The notes: generated from the sequence alone by a model not told the origin. Numbered from the stretch's first letter, positions 33,890 through 44,101 are shown. The stretch is 64,000 nucleotides of DNA from an uncultured Lachnospiraceae bacterium (GCA_959022495.1 CAUEYX010000004.1:62001-126000); one strand, 5' to 3'. Program-made: numbers and translations.

Positions 33890-34513
33890 ATGAGCGAAAA
33901 AGAACAGATTTCCAGACAGCAGCAGAAGTCCCGTGAGACGAAGGAGAAGATTTTCCAGGCGGCGAAACGCATCCTGCAGAAGAGCGGGTATGAGGCGCTG
34001 TCCATCAAGAATATATGCGAGGAAGCAGGCGTCTCCAACGGGAGCTTTTATCATCACTTTAAGACAAAAGATGATCTGCTGTCATACTATATTGAAGACC
34101 AGCCGACGATCGAGCCGGATCTCCTTGAGCTTCCGGCAGATGTGCAGGGTGTGAAGAAGGGGATAATAGAGGTATATCTCAATTATGTGAAATACTGCCG
34201 GGAACTCGGGGTAGAGTTTATGGCAGAGTATTATGATACAAAAAACCAGGCTCTCAACGCGGCAATCCGGGCAGAACGGCCCTATCCGATTGTGACAGTC
34301 CAGGCCTATGTGGAGAAGGCCGAGGCGGCCGGGATTGTAAGGCTGGACGAAGAGATTGAAGAATTTACAACAGACATCCGCATGATCGTAATCGGCAATG
34401 TATTCGAATGGTGTGTCAAGGGCGGCCAGACAGACTTTGAGGGGAATATGAGCCGGTCCCTGGGGAAATACCTGGATGCCGTGCTCTGTCCGGCAGAAGG
34501 GAATGCGGTATAG
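33890..34513 (+). CDS. TetR-family transcriptional regulator
   Basis: A 207-residue TetR/AcrR-type regulator. The N-terminal DNA-binding domain (about residues 10-60) shows the family pattern RETKEKIFQAAKRILQ then SIKNICEEAGVSNGSFYHHF and KDDLL. The C-terminal two-thirds is the variable ligand-binding and dimerisation part. Start at MSEKEQIS is chosen because GGAG lies about 11 bases upstream; extending to 33821 would translate through the structured repeat. The likely targets are itself and the neighbouring lipid-kinase gene 50 bases downstream, but no clear operator palindrome is seen other than the repeat stems. Confidence 0.88.
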   Translation: MSEKEQISRQQQKSRETKEKIFQAAKRILQKSGYEALSIKNICEEAGVSNGSFYHHFKTKDDLLSYYIEDQPTIEPDLLELPADVQGVKKGIIEVYLNYVKYCRELGVEFMAEYYDTKNQALNAAIRAERPYPIVTVQAYVEKAEAAGIVRLDEEIEEFTTDIRMIVIGNVFEWCVKGGQTDFEGNMSRSLGKYLDAVLCPAEGNAV

Positions 34514-34563
34514 GATAAAGCAGATAAAAGTAATGTATCTATCTGGAAGAGGGCGGGGATAAA

Positions 34564-35481
34564 ATGGTGAAAACGGAATATGATTTTATTGTAAACCCCA
34601 AAGCCCGCTCTGGGATGGGTGAGATGATCTGGAGAACCCTTGAGCCGGAACTTAAAAAGCAGCGCGTGCCTTACAGGGTACATATGACAGCCGGGAAAAA
34701 GCACGCGGAGGAGACTGCGCGCGCACTCACCGCTGACGGGCGGGAGCACACGCTTGTCGTTCTCGGGGGAGACGGAACGGTAAACGAGACAGTGAATGGC
34801 ATCCGTTCCCTTGAGAAGACGGTGCTGGGGTATATCCCCATCGGATCAAGCAATGATTTTGCCAGAGGGCTTGGGTTACCGAAAGAACCCAAGGCTGCCC
34901 TCCGGACTGTCCTGCATCCGCAAAAGGTGATCCGCATGGATGGAGGCGGGGGCAGGAGCAGAAGGTTCCTGGTGAGCGCGGGAATGGGATTTGACGCGGC
35001 AGTCTGCCACGAGGTGTGCATCTCCCGCTGGAAGGTCCTGCTGAATAAACTGGGACTGGGGAAATTGAGCTATGCCGTGGTCGCGCTGCACCGGCTGGTG
35101 AAAGACCGCCCGGTACATATGACGATTACACTGCCGGATGGGACTTCAAGGGAGTTTCCTGGGACATATTTCGCGGCGTTTATGAATCTTCCTTATGAGG
35201 GAGGCGGATTCCGGTTCTGCCCGGAGGCGTCGCCGGAGGATGGGATGCTGGATATCATTGTCGCGCATGGACTGTCCATGCCGAAAATCCTCTGTCTGCT
35301 GCCACTGGCATTTGGCGGGAAACATACAGGGTTTCAGGGAGTCACAATCCTGAGAAGCGGAAGTGTCCGGGCGGAAGCGGAGACTGTGCTTGCCCTGCAT
35401 ACAGACGGTGAACCGGGGTTTCCGAGAAAGACGATACAGGCGGGACTTGAGAAGGAGAAGCTGAGAGTGATTGCCGGATGA
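34564..35481 (+). CDS. Diacylglycerol-kinase-family lipid kinase (DgkB/YegS type)
   Basis: A 305-residue soluble lipid kinase. The NAD-kinase-like catalytic domain has the signature VVLGGDGTVNETVNGI (about residues 62-77) and IPIGSSNDFARGLGLP. The C-terminal beta-sandwich domain includes SAGMGFDAAV and ends with HTDGEP. Gram-positive members rephosphorylate diacylglycerol, a by-product of lipoteichoic-acid synthesis, back to phosphatidic acid; YegS acts on phosphatidylglycerol. Which lipid applies here is open. It follows the TetR gene after 50 bases with a GGCGGGGAT ribosome site and could be cotranscribed with it. Confidence 0.9.
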   Translation: MVKTEYDFIVNPKARSGMGEMIWRTLEPELKKQRVPYRVHMTAGKKHAEETARALTADGREHTLVVLGGDGTVNETVNGIRSLEKTVLGYIPIGSSNDFARGLGLPKEPKAALRTVLHPQKVIRMDGGGGRSRRFLVSAGMGFDAAVCHEVCISRWKVLLNKLGLGKLSYAVVALHRLVKDRPVHMTITLPDGTSREFPGTYFAAFMNLPYEGGGFRFCPEASPEDGMLDIIVAHGLSMPKILCLLPLAFGGKHTGFQGVTILRSGSVRAEAETVLALHTDGEPGFPRKTIQAGLEKEKLRVIAG

Positions 35482-35590
35482 GAACCGCGGACAGCCGGAG
35501 GACAGCAGTGAAGCTGGAAATCACTGGAAGCGGGAGCCGGCGCGCTGTGTGCAGGAAACGAAAGATTTAATAAAGGTTTTGTGAACGAGG

Positions 35591-35619
35591 TTGTTGTTCA
35601 CTTTAAATCGTGCTATAAT
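35591..35619 (+). promoter_or_regulatory. Promoter of the PAP2 gene
   Basis: TTGTTG (35591-35596), a 17-base spacer and TATAAT (35614-35619). The transcript would have a leader of about 118 bases with no evident structure. Confidence 0.65.
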
Positions 35620-35743
35620 CGATGCGGATTAAGGGATGTATTATAAAGAGAGTGAGAGTGCGCTGGTATATTCAGAAATAAAATCGGGGGAATAAAATAG
35701 GAAATCTGACCAGGTGGATTCACAATTAAAAGGGGCGTCGTAT

Positions 35744-36430
35744 ATGAAACGGAAAAACAGGCTTACTGAGTGGATGGGGAAATATAAGCATGCGTGGGTA
35801 TTTTTATATATTCTCGTGTATATGCCTTGGTTCCTTCTTCTGGAAAGGCATGTCACTACAAATTACTATGTGATCCAGACCAGGCTTGATGAATGGATCC
35901 CGTTCAACGAATTTTTTATTATACCGTATTTGATGTGGTTCGCGTTTATTGCCGCGGCATTTCTGTATTTCTTTTTTACCGATGTGCCGGGATTTTATAA
36001 AATGGCAAAGTTTATGTTCACGGGAATGACCATATTCCTGATTATATCTACTATATTTCCCAACGGGCAGGATCTGAGGCCGGTTGTATTCGCGAGGGAT
36101 AATATCTTTGTGGATATGGTGAGGGTGCTTTACCGTGCGGATACGTGTACGAATGTGTTCCCGAGCCTTCACGTGTTTAACTCTCTGGGCGTGTGTATCG
36201 CGGTCCATGAGAGCCAGAAGCTGAAAAAGCATCCCGGTGTATGCTGGGGCGCATATGTACTTGCCAGCCTTATCATTCTTGCCACGATGTTTTTGAAACA
36301 GCATTCCATACTGGATGTACTGGGCGCGGGTGTGATGGCGTGCGTGTTGTATCAGTTTGTATATGCGGCGGAGAAGAAGAGGGAGCCGCGCTACGCGAAG
36401 CAGAAGAGGCCGCTTCTGCAGAATAAATAA
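35744..36430 (+). CDS. PAP2-family membrane phosphatase
   Basis: A 228-residue integral membrane protein with about six hydrophobic segments. The motifs NVFPSLHVF (the PSxH of the second PAP2 motif) and KQHSILDVLGA (the Hx3D of the third) place it in the PAP2/inositolphosphotransferase group, nearer to the PSLH-type branch than to classical PSGH phosphatases. Such enzymes dephosphorylate or transfer lipid phosphates. The neighbouring lipid kinase and trpS do not settle the substrate. Start at MKRKNR is chosen for AAAAGGGG 9 bases upstream; an ATG at 35714 would add ten residues without a good site. Confidence 0.83.
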   Translation: MKRKNRLTEWMGKYKHAWVFLYILVYMPWFLLLERHVTTNYYVIQTRLDEWIPFNEFFIIPYLMWFAFIAAAFLYFFFTDVPGFYKMAKFMFTGMTIFLIISTIFPNGQDLRPVVFARDNIFVDMVRVLYRADTCTNVFPSLHVFNSLGVCIAVHESQKLKKHPGVCWGAYVLASLIILATMFLKQHSILDVLGAGVMACVLYQFVYAAEKKREPRYAKQKRPLLQNK

Positions 36431-36461
36431 GAAATGCGTTTTTATGAGGAGGAAGAAAGAG

Positions 36462-37553
36462 ATGAAGAAGATCATGCTTACCGGGGACCGTCCCACAGGC
36501 AGGCTCCATGTAGGGCATTATGTGGGTTCTCTGCGGAGAAGGGTAGAGCTTCAGAATACAGGAGACTTTGACGATATTTTCATCATGATCGCCGATGCGC
36601 AGGCATTGACAGACAATGCGGATAACCCGGAGAAAGTACGTCAGAATATCATCGAGGTGGCGCTGGATTATCTTGCCTGCGGACTGGACCCGGAGAAATC
36701 CACTCTGTTTATTCAGTCCCAGGTTCCGGAGCTGTGTGAACTGTCTTTTTACTATATGAATCTGGTTACCGTATCCAGGCTGCAGCGCAACCCAACGGTG
36801 AAATCTGAGATTCAGATGAGGAATTTCGAGGCCAGCATCCCGGTGGGATTCTTTACTTATCCTATCAGCCAGGCGGCGGACATCACGGCATTTAAGGCCA
36901 CGGTGGTGCCGGTGGGCGAGGACCAGATGCCCATGCTGGAGCAGACAAAGGAGATTGTGCACAAGTTTAATACGGTTTACGGGGAAACCTTAGTGGAGCC
37001 GAAGATCCTGCTTCCGGATAACGAAGCGTGCATGCGCCTCCCAGGAATCGACGGCAAGGCGAAGATGAGCAAATCCCTGGGCAACTGCATTTATCTCTCA
37101 GAGGAGCCGGAGGATATTAAGAAGAAAGTATTCAGCATGTTTACGGACCCGGGGCATATCCGGATCGAGGACCCGGGGAAATTGGAGGGAAATACGGTAT
37201 TTACTTATCTGGACGCATTCTGCAGGCCGGAGTATTTCCCGGAATTCCTGCCGGAATACAAGGATCTGGATGAGCTGAAAACCCACTATAAGAGAGGCGG
37301 GCTGGGAGACATGAAAGTCAAGCGTTTCCTGAACAATGTGCTGCAGGCAGAACTGGAGCCGATCAGGACAAGAAGAAAAGAGCTGCAGAAGGATATTCCT
37401 GCCGTATACGAGATACTGAAAAAGGGAAGCGAGAAGGCAGAGAGGACTGCGGCACAGACTCTTAAGGACGTGAAGGCGGCAATGAAGATTGACTACTTTG
37501 CCGATGAGGAGTTGATCAGGATGCAGGCGGAGAAGTTTGCGGAGCAGGCATAA
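36462..37553 (+). CDS. trpS: Tryptophanyl-tRNA synthetase
   Basis: A 363-residue class Ic synthetase that charges tRNA-Trp. It has the HIGH-type motif in GDRPTGRLHVGHYVGSL near the N-terminus, the KMSKS loop in GKAKMSKSLGN (about residues 196-206), and the EDQMPMLEQT block that contacts Trp/tRNA. It is longer than the roughly 330-residue E. coli type and belongs to the variant branch with LQRNPTVKSE. GAGGAGG lies 8-9 bases before ATG. It follows the PAP2 gene by 31 bases and ends at a terminator. No T-box leader is evident. Confidence 0.95.
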   Translation: MKKIMLTGDRPTGRLHVGHYVGSLRRRVELQNTGDFDDIFIMIADAQALTDNADNPEKVRQNIIEVALDYLACGLDPEKSTLFIQSQVPELCELSFYYMNLVTVSRLQRNPTVKSEIQMRNFEASIPVGFFTYPISQAADITAFKATVVPVGEDQMPMLEQTKEIVHKFNTVYGETLVEPKILLPDNEACMRLPGIDGKAKMSKSLGNCIYLSEEPEDIKKKVFSMFTDPGHIRIEDPGKLEGNTVFTYLDAFCRPEYFPEFLPEYKDLDELKTHYKRGGLGDMKVKRFLNNVLQAELEPIRTRRKELQKDIPAVYEILKKGSEKAERTAAQTLKDVKAAMKIDYFADEELIRMQAEKFAEQA

Positions 37554-37564
37554 CGGATAGAATG

Positions 37565-37600
37565 GCGGAGAGACCGGAGAGGTTCTCCGCTTATTTTATT
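37565..37600 (+). terminator. Intrinsic terminator after trpS
   Basis: GCGGAGA pairs with TCTCCGC (with AGAGG/ggttct interior), followed by TTATTTTATT. Confidence 0.7.
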
Positions 37601-37753
37601 AAAAAATATACAAATTAAATAAAATGGGAAATGTTATGAAGCAATAAAACATGTTTTTTAGGACAAAATGACGAAATTTTCCAGTCTCCCAAGAAAAAAC
37701 CCTAAAACCATTATGGAAATGCTACAATTGAACAAACGGAGTTGAAAGTAGGA

Positions 37754-37852
37754 TCTTTCCTGACGGAAAGACCTTCCGGTATTGTGACCATGCGGAGATA
37801 AAAGGCTGTATCGCCTGATGGAATGGGATTGTGTGATACAGTTCTTTTTTTC
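37754..37852 (+). promoter_or_regulatory. Structured leader with a terminator ahead of the GH84 gene
   Basis: After a possible TACAAT -10 (37723-37728) there is a hairpin, TCTTTCC/GGAAAGA (37754-37771). A second stem, CTGTATC/GATACAG (37806-37841), then encloses a 22-base loop and is followed by TTCTTTTTTT. This looks like an intrinsic terminator placed 45 bases before the GH84 start, so expression may be set by read-through. It matches no riboswitch class I know. No open frame of useful length lies in it. Confidence 0.55.
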
Positions 37853-37896
37853 CTGTAAGAGGGAACTGCTGGTCGGAAAAAAGAGGAGGAAAAGTA

Positions 37897-40800
37897 GTGA
37901 AAAAGAGTAATGGGAACATTCGGAAATGGATGAAATTCCGCAGGCTGGGCGCAGCGGTTATGGCCGCGGCAATGGTATTGTCCGGTCTGGTACTGCCTTC
38001 GAAAGAGGCGCAGGCCGCGGAGACACAGTACGAGATCTATCCCGCGCCTCATGAGATTACATATGGGGACGGGGATTACATTATCCGTAATGATGTCAAT
38101 GTGGTTTATGAAGATGGGATTGACGAAGCGACAAGGGACAGGCTGAAAGAGGTGCTTGAACTGAAGAGCGATATTTCATTCAGTGAATCCGAAGAAATTG
38201 TTAAGGGTAAGACGAATATCCTTGTCGGAATTGAAGGGTCCGGGGGATACGTTGACGAGTACGTTGACGACAATATTACCGTATCCACAGAAAATTTGTT
38301 TGATAAACTGGATTCTTATGTGCTCGACAGTGATGACGGAGTGATTGCTGTACTGGGAGCGGATACGGATGCAAGTTTCTATGGTCTGACATCACTGTAT
38401 CATGTGTTCAAGCAGATGGACAGCTACACGATCCGTGATTTCCATATCGAGGACTGGGCGGACGTGGCAAGCCGCGGGTTTATCGAAGGATATTACGGGA
38501 ATCCATGGACAACGGAAGACCGTGCAAACCTGATGACATGGGGCGGGTATTATAAGCTGAATTCTTATTTCTACGCTCCGAAGAATGACCCGAAGCATAA
38601 CTCTAACTGGAAAGAGCTCTATACGGACGAAGAGATTGAGACTTTGATCAAACCTCTCGCGGATGCGGGAAATGCTTCTAAGTGCCGTTTTGTATATGCG
38701 CTTCATCCGTTCATGTACAATGCGATTCGATTTTCTTCTGAGGAGGCATATGAGGCTGACCTGGCTATCGTGCAGGCGAAGTTTGAGCAGGTCATCGAAG
38801 CGGGCGTGAGGCAGATCGCTATTCTTGCGGATGACGCCGGGCATGTGGGCAATGATAATTATGTTAAATTTCTCAAAGATATGACAGAATGGCTGGCAGA
38901 GATGGGGAAGAAGTATCCGGATCTGAAGCAGACGCTGCCCTTCTGTACTCAGGAATATATGGGCAACGGACAGAGTTATTATTCACAGTTCCCGGAGAAT
39001 GTGCAGATTGTCATGACAGGCGGAAGAGTCTGGGGAGAAGTGACGGACAGCTTTACGAGCACATTCACGAACAATGCGGGCCGCGGACCCTACATGTGGA
39101 TCAACTGGCCGTGTACGGATAACTCTAAGAAGCACCTGATTATGGGTGGCTACACGACGTTCCTCCATCCGGGCGTAGACCCGGCAAAACTTCAGGGGAT
39201 CGTGCTGAATCCGATGCAGCAGTCCGAGCCCAGCAAAGTGGCGATCTTCGGAAATGCATGCTATTCCTGGAATATCTGGGAGACAGAGGAAGAAGCAGAT
39301 CTGGCCTGGTACAACTCATTTAAATATGTGGATCATAATTCCGCGATAGAGACAGAAGCATCCGGTGCGCTCAGAGAATTATCGAAGCATATGATCAACC
39401 AGAACATGGACAGCAGGGTGACAGCCCTTCAGGAGTCGGTTGACCTTGCGCCGATGCTCACAGCGTTCAAGGATAAGCTGAATTCAAATACCGTGACAGC
39501 GGAAGACGCAGACGCACTGATCAAGGAATTCGAGATCCTTCAGGACGCGGCCGATACATATGAGGAGCTGGCAGACGACATAAAGGTAAGAGATCAGATC
39601 ATTTATTGGCTGGACTGCTGGGATGATACGACAGACGCGGCAATCGCGTATCTGAACGGTGTGAAAGCAGTGATCAATAACGATACGACTGCGATCCTTC
39701 AGTACAATACAGAAGGAAAAACAGCATTTGACAGCTCCAAGTCACATGCCCTCTGGTATGTTGACCATTACGAGTATGCAGAGGTGGGAGTTCAGCACAT
39801 CGTGCCGTTTATCCAGGCGGCAGCAGAATATGTTTCCAAATATGCGGAGACAGCGATGAACCCGGATGTCGTGATCCAGTCCTTTATCACAAACAGGACG
39901 GACAGCCCGAACGGAAGCACGGACAATGTATTCGACGGCAATGACGAGACGAATGCCAGCTATCAGAATCCGGTGTGGATCTATACCGGCGATTATGTAG
40001 GTGTTCAGTACAATAAAGTGATACCGGTCAATAATATCCGATTCCTCCTTGGGACGGGCAAGAACCATTTCGAGGCGTCAAAGCTCCAGTATACGCTGGA
40101 TGGCAAAGAATGGAAAGATCTGGAACTGACGGGAATGGAGAATGCCTTTACCGGGGTTCGGAATGAATATCTTGAGGTGAAAGTCGAGAAAGAGAATCTC
40201 CCGGCTGATTTCAAGGCAATGGGAATCCGTCTGATCGCGACAGCGAATAATACACTTGACGCGTATTTGAATGTACATGAGATCCAGATCAACAAAGGTT
40301 CAGATCAGGAAGAAGAAGGCCAGGAGAGATATACAGGTGCAGTGACCTATGACGGTATCTCGTCAAGAGCCGGGGCAGAGTCCAATTATTTCGATGGAAA
40401 CACCGGCACGGAAGTTCAGCTTGCGAAAGGACCTTATGAGCAGCCGAACCGTGATAAGATCGCGGCGGGCGCGTCACTTACGATCACGTTCGATGAGCCG
40501 AAGTCAGTGGGGTCTTTCAGACTGGTACAGGGAGTTTCCGCTGCGGCAGATGTATTCAGCAATGCGGATGTGGAGTATCAGCTCGACGGCTCCGCGGAGT
40601 GGGTGAAAGCAGGAACACTTACAAACGAATCCGATCAAACCGTTCATTTCGGCAGCGTGGCGAACGTGAAGGCAGTCCGCATCCTCAATCAGACAGAAAC
40701 GGTGGGCTGGGTCAGAATTGCAGAAATCGAAATTCTCTCACCGGAGAGCGGTTCTTCTGAGCCGATCGAATATAACGTGATGCATACAGACCGGTGGAAG

Positions 40801-43800
40801 CTTTATCAAGGCGCTGAGGCGAATCTTTATGACGGCAATGACGATACTTATGTGTGGTACGACCCGGATGGAGACGGCAACAGCACAGACGATGATTTTA
40901 TGGTAGATGATTTCCTGGGGTATAACTTTGGGAAAATTGCCGATCTGGTGAGCGCGCATATCGTAGTCGGACATGACGGCGGAGACAAGCTGATCAACTA
41001 TACAATCGAGACATCTGTTGACGGAACGGCATGGACAGCAGTGCCGGGGTACGAGAATTATACAGGGGCATCTTCAGGCAAGGATACCCTGGATATCAAC
41101 CTTACAGGAATAAAGGCCCAGTATATCCGTATCCGAAATCTGACACGTCAGGGAAGCTGGGGCAAATTCTCTGAGTTTACAGTAGAAGAACAGCTGAGCG
41201 CGAATGCAGAAAATGTATATACAAATGTAACTTCAAACATCAGCTCTGTGAAAGGTGATGGCATTGTATCCCTTACGCAGGGAACAGTCACCCTGAATGA
41301 AGATGACTATATCGGTGTGAAGCTTGATCATATTAAGGCAGTGACAGCAGTTACAACATCTGAGCTGCCGGAGAATACAGTGCTTGAGACGTCCATGAAC
41401 GGCATTACATGGAATGAATATAAGGCCGGGGAAGACGTGGACGCGAGATATATCCGTGTCCGCAGCACAGCGGATGGCTTAAGGCTGAGCCTGACGCAGT
41501 TTGATGTCAGCTATGAGTTCGTTACAGGGAAATCTGTAGAGAGTGATTTCGCGAATGCACAGACGTCAAATGATATGAGAACCGCGGGAACGGTTGAGAA
41601 TGTATTTGACGGTGATCTGAGCACAATTGGTATGATCAACGGCGCACAGGAAGCAGGGAAGCACATTACCTTTGACCTTGGTCAGGTGATCCACTTCTCC
41701 ACCATCCGTTACTACATTGTGGAAACACAGCTCAACTATCTCAGAAACTCCGTTTTCGAAGTATCTGTTGACGGAGAGGAGTGGACAGAAGTACTTCATG
41801 TCGGACAGGAGACGGCAAATACCTGGGATTCTACAACTGCAAAAGACATGCAGGGGATTACGCTGACACACGACGATATGAATCCGGGGTATATGTACAC
41901 AGAGGCGGCAGGTCTTGACGTGGACGGCAGATATCTCCGTGTGACCCCGGTAGAAACATATTCACACAGATGGGCAGGCTTCAGCGAGATCCAGATTAAC
42001 GGGGGAGCATATATTTCTACAGAAGGTAACAGAGATATTATCTCAGAAGACGTGGAAGAAGAAGGCAAGATCCCGTCCAACATGATGGATGGAGATTACA
42101 GCACGACTTACAAGTCTTCAGCAAAAGACAGTTCATTTACTTACCGTCTCTCAGAACCGGCGGGAGCGGCATCTGTCAGAGTGATTCAGCTCGGTGAGAT
42201 ATCTGATGCAGAAGTGACTGCGAAATATATCGGAGAGGATAAGGAAGAGAGCCTTGGAAAGCTGAACCAGGCGATCAATGAGTTCCTCATCCCGGAAGAT
42301 AAGACACTGGAGAGCATCACTGTAACATGGAAGGATATGATCCCGGAAATCGCGGAGATCGCGACCTCTACAGATCGCGGCGGCGATGTCAATAAAGATG
42401 CCCTCGGGACAGCCCTGGAGCAGAAAGCAAATGACGCATGGACAACAGACAGCAAGAATACTTATCAGACGGCATGGGATGTGGCAGATGAGATCTACAA
42501 TAATAAGAATGTAAGCCAGACGGTTGTTGATTCTGCACTTGGATCTCTTATGTCCGCATATAACAACGCTGAGATGAAAGCCACAAATATAACTGAACTT
42601 CAGGAGATGATCGATGGCAAAGTAAGCAATGAGAATATCATTTATTCAAATGTTACATACAATGCTTATGAATCTGCCCTGAATAAACTCGCGGCAGCAC
42701 TGGAGAACGCAGATAACCTGTCACAGGAAGAGGCGGACGCCCTGAAAGTAAATGCTGAAAACGCGCAGGCAGCTCTGGAGTATTCCACGAGAAACCGTGA
42801 GCTGGCAGAGCTGGCAGTTGAGGTATATGCGGCGTTTGACGGCGGCAACTATACAGCGTCAAGCTATCAGGCTCTGACAACAGCGAAGAATGCGGTTGAC
42901 GAGCTTGTGGCACAGGATAAAGCGGCTGAGAAAGATGGAGCTGGCCGTGTAGATCCGCAGAAATTTATTGATGCGAAGGCAGAATTCCAGGCTGCTGCAG
43001 ACGGACTGGTGGACGTTACAGCACTGAAAGAAGTTCTGGCAGAAGCGGATGCAGTAGATGCTGATCTCTATACAGAGGAAAGCTATCAGGCCTATGCAGA
43101 AGCAGTAGAAGCAGCAAAAGCGCTTCTTGAGAATGGAACAAAGGACGCTGTTGCTGATGCGGTCGCACAGATCAATGAAATGTATGAGGCGCTCGAGCTG
43201 AAAGCAGATACGGCACTGGATGAAGTGATCGCGGAAGCTGAGAGCCTGCTCAACGCAGAAGGAGCAAAGGATCAGTACACGACAGATTCCTATAATGCCC
43301 TGAAGGACATTGTGGATGAGGCAAAAGATAAGAAAGATGACAGCTATATCGGCAAGATCAAAGATGCGATGGACGCACTTGTCAGCGTAGAAGCACTCCG
43401 TGCAAAAGTTGATGAGGCAGATGCAGTAGACAAAGATATGTTTACCACATCATCTTACGCGGTACTGTCAGATCTGGCTGCCAAAGCAGATGAGCTGTTC
43501 CAGTCAGGAACCGAAGAAGAGATCAGCAAGATGATAACAGACATCGATGCTGCTATCAAAGGACTTGAAGTCCGTGCGTCAGGCGTGGAGGATTACCGTG
43601 ATTCAATCAACCTCAAAGATGAGACTGGTTATACGGAAGAATCCTACAATGCTTACAAAGAAGCATATGACGCCCTTATGAAAGCAGATCCGTCCGACTT
43701 AAGCGCGGAGGAGTTCGCGGCACTCAAGGATAATTTCGAGAAAGCAGAACTGGCGCTTGAGAAAGTATCACAGGATAAACCGACGACGCCGGGAGGACAG

Positions 43801-43956
43801 GACCAGAATCAGCCGAATAAGGGAGATAAAGATCATAAAGGTGATACCGCAGTCAATACCGGAGACGAAGTGAGCGCGGCACCAATCGTTATTATACTCG
43901 TTCTCTGTGTGGCTGTGATAGCAGCGGTGATTATCATCAGAAAAAACAAAAAATAA
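37897..43956 (+). CDS. Sortase-anchored GH84 beta-N-acetylglucosaminidase
   Basis: A 2019-residue surface enzyme. In order: signal peptide (about 1-41); GH84 N-terminal domain (about 42-180); GH84 catalytic domain (about 185-480) with SRGFIEGYYG and the catalytic pair Asp312-Asp313 in ILADDAG; a helical domain (about 485-650); at least four F5/8 type C/CBM32-like modules (about 655-805, 812-950, 960-1098 and 1212-1368) with further beta domains; a tandem array of six or more FIVAR helical repeats (about 1500-1965); and a sorting signal AVNTGD (1985-1990), a membrane helix and RKNKK. The family includes mucin-active enzymes and the clostridial mu-toxin. Start is GTG, 9 bases after GAGGAGG. Its stalk is not the cassette shared by the 4-22 kb enzymes. 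Substrate is inferred as GlcNAc-capped mucin O-glycans or hyaluronan. Confidence 0.93.
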   Translation: MKKSNGNIRKWMKFRRLGAAVMAAAMVLSGLVLPSKEAQAAETQYEIYPAPHEITYGDGDYIIRNDVNVVYEDGIDEATRDRLKEVLELKSDISFSESEEIVKGKTNILVGIEGSGGYVDEYVDDNITVSTENLFDKLDSYVLDSDDGVIAVLGADTDASFYGLTSLYHVFKQMDSYTIRDFHIEDWADVASRGFIEGYYGNPWTTEDRANLMTWGGYYKLNSYFYAPKNDPKHNSNWKELYTDEEIETLIKPLADAGNASKCRFVYALHPFMYNAIRFSSEEAYEADLAIVQAKFEQVIEAGVRQIAILADDAGHVGNDNYVKFLKDMTEWLAEMGKKYPDLKQTLPFCTQEYMGNGQSYYSQFPENVQIVMTGGRVWGEVTDSFTSTFTNNAGRGPYMWINWPCTDNSKKHLIMGGYTTFLHPGVDPAKLQGIVLNPMQQSEPSKVAIFGNACYSWNIWETEEEADLAWYNSFKYVDHNSAIETEASGALRELSKHMINQNMDSRVTALQESVDLAPMLTAFKDKLNSNTVTAEDADALIKEFEILQDAADTYEELADDIKVRDQIIYWLDCWDDTTDAAIAYLNGVKAVINNDTTAILQYNTEGKTAFDSSKSHALWYVDHYEYAEVGVQHIVPFIQAAAEYVSKYAETAMNPDVVIQSFITNRTDSPNGSTDNVFDGNDETNASYQNPVWIYTGDYVGVQYNKVIPVNNIRFLLGTGKNHFEASKLQYTLDGKEWKDLELTGMENAFTGVRNEYLEVKVEKENLPADFKAMGIRLIATANNTLDAYLNVHEIQINKGSDQEEEGQERYTGAVTYDGISSRAGAESNYFDGNTGTEVQLAKGPYEQPNRDKIAAGASLTITFDEPKSVGSFRLVQGVSAAADVFSNADVEYQLDGSAEWVKAGTLTNESDQTVHFGSVANVKAVRILNQTETVGWVRIAEIEILSPESGSSEPIEYNVMHTDRWKLYQGAEANLYDGNDDTYVWYDPDGDGNSTDDDFMVDDFLGYNFGKIADLVSAHIVVGHDGGDKLINYTIETSVDGTAWTAVPGYENYTGASSGKDTLDINLTGIKAQYIRIRNLTRQGSWGKFSEFTVEEQLSANAENVYTNVTSNISSVKGDGIVSLTQGTVTLNEDDYIGVKLDHIKAVTAVTTSELPENTVLETSMNGITWNEYKAGEDVDARYIRVRSTADGLRLSLTQFDVSYEFVTGKSVESDFANAQTSNDMRTAGTVENVFDGDLSTIGMINGAQEAGKHITFDLGQVIHFSTIRYYIVETQLNYLRNSVFEVSVDGEEWTEVLHVGQETANTWDSTTAKDMQGITLTHDDMNPGYMYTEAAGLDVDGRYLRVTPVETYSHRWAGFSEIQINGGAYISTEGNRDIISEDVEEEGKIPSNMMDGDYSTTYKSSAKDSSFTYRLSEPAGAASVRVIQLGEISDAEVTAKYIGEDKEESLGKLNQAINEFLIPEDKTLESITVTWKDMIPEIAEIATSTDRGGDVNKDALGTALEQKANDAWTTDSKNTYQTAWDVADEIYNNKNVSQTVVDSALGSLMSAYNNAEMKATNITELQEMIDGKVSNENIIYSNVTYNAYESALNKLAAALENADNLSQEEADALKVNAENAQAALEYSTRNRELAELAVEVYAAFDGGNYTASSYQALTTAKNAVDELVAQDKAAEKDGAGRVDPQKFIDAKAEFQAAADGLVDVTALKEVLAEADAVDADLYTEESYQAYAEAVEAAKALLENGTKDAVADAVAQINEMYEALELKADTALDEVIAEAESLLNAEGAKDQYTTDSYNALKDIVDEAKDKKDDSYIGKIKDAMDALVSVEALRAKVDEADAVDKDMFTTSSYAVLSDLAAKADELFQSGTEEEISKMITDIDAAIKGLEVRASGVEDYRDSINLKDETGYTEESYNAYKEAYDALMKADPSDLSAEEFAALKDNFEKAELALEKVSQDKPTTPGGQDQNQPNKGDKDHKGDTAVNTGDEVSAAPIVIILVLCVAVIAAVIIIRKNKK

Positions 43957-43985
43957 AACAAACCGATAACGAGAATGAATAAAAA

Positions 43986-44037
43986 GGCAGGGGATGCATA
44001 TAGCGGACATAGTCCGCCGGCGCATCCCCTGCCTTTT
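43986..44037 (+). terminator. Terminator after the GH84 gene
   Basis: GGCAGGGGATGC (43986-43997) pairs with GCATCCCCTGCC (44022-44033), with an inner GGAC/GTCC stem and a TTTT tail. Confidence 0.9.
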
Positions 44038-44065
44038 CTGCGGGATTTGTACAGCTGTATTCATG

Positions 44066-44098
44066 AAAAAAGACATCTTCTGATGAAGATGTCTTTTC
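44066..44098 (-). terminator. Terminator of tRNA-Arg
   Basis: AAAAGACATCTTC pairs with GAAGATGTCTTTT across a TGAT loop. Read on the minus strand it lies just downstream of the tRNA and ends in a T-run. Confidence 0.85.
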
Positions 44099-44101
44099 TT
44101 A

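Noticed and set aside
37754..37852. Assignment of the GH84 leader to a known riboswitch (c-di-GMP, TPP, FMN, glycine, THF)
   Set aside because: Conserved cores of these classes are not present; only the terminator-like stem is supported.
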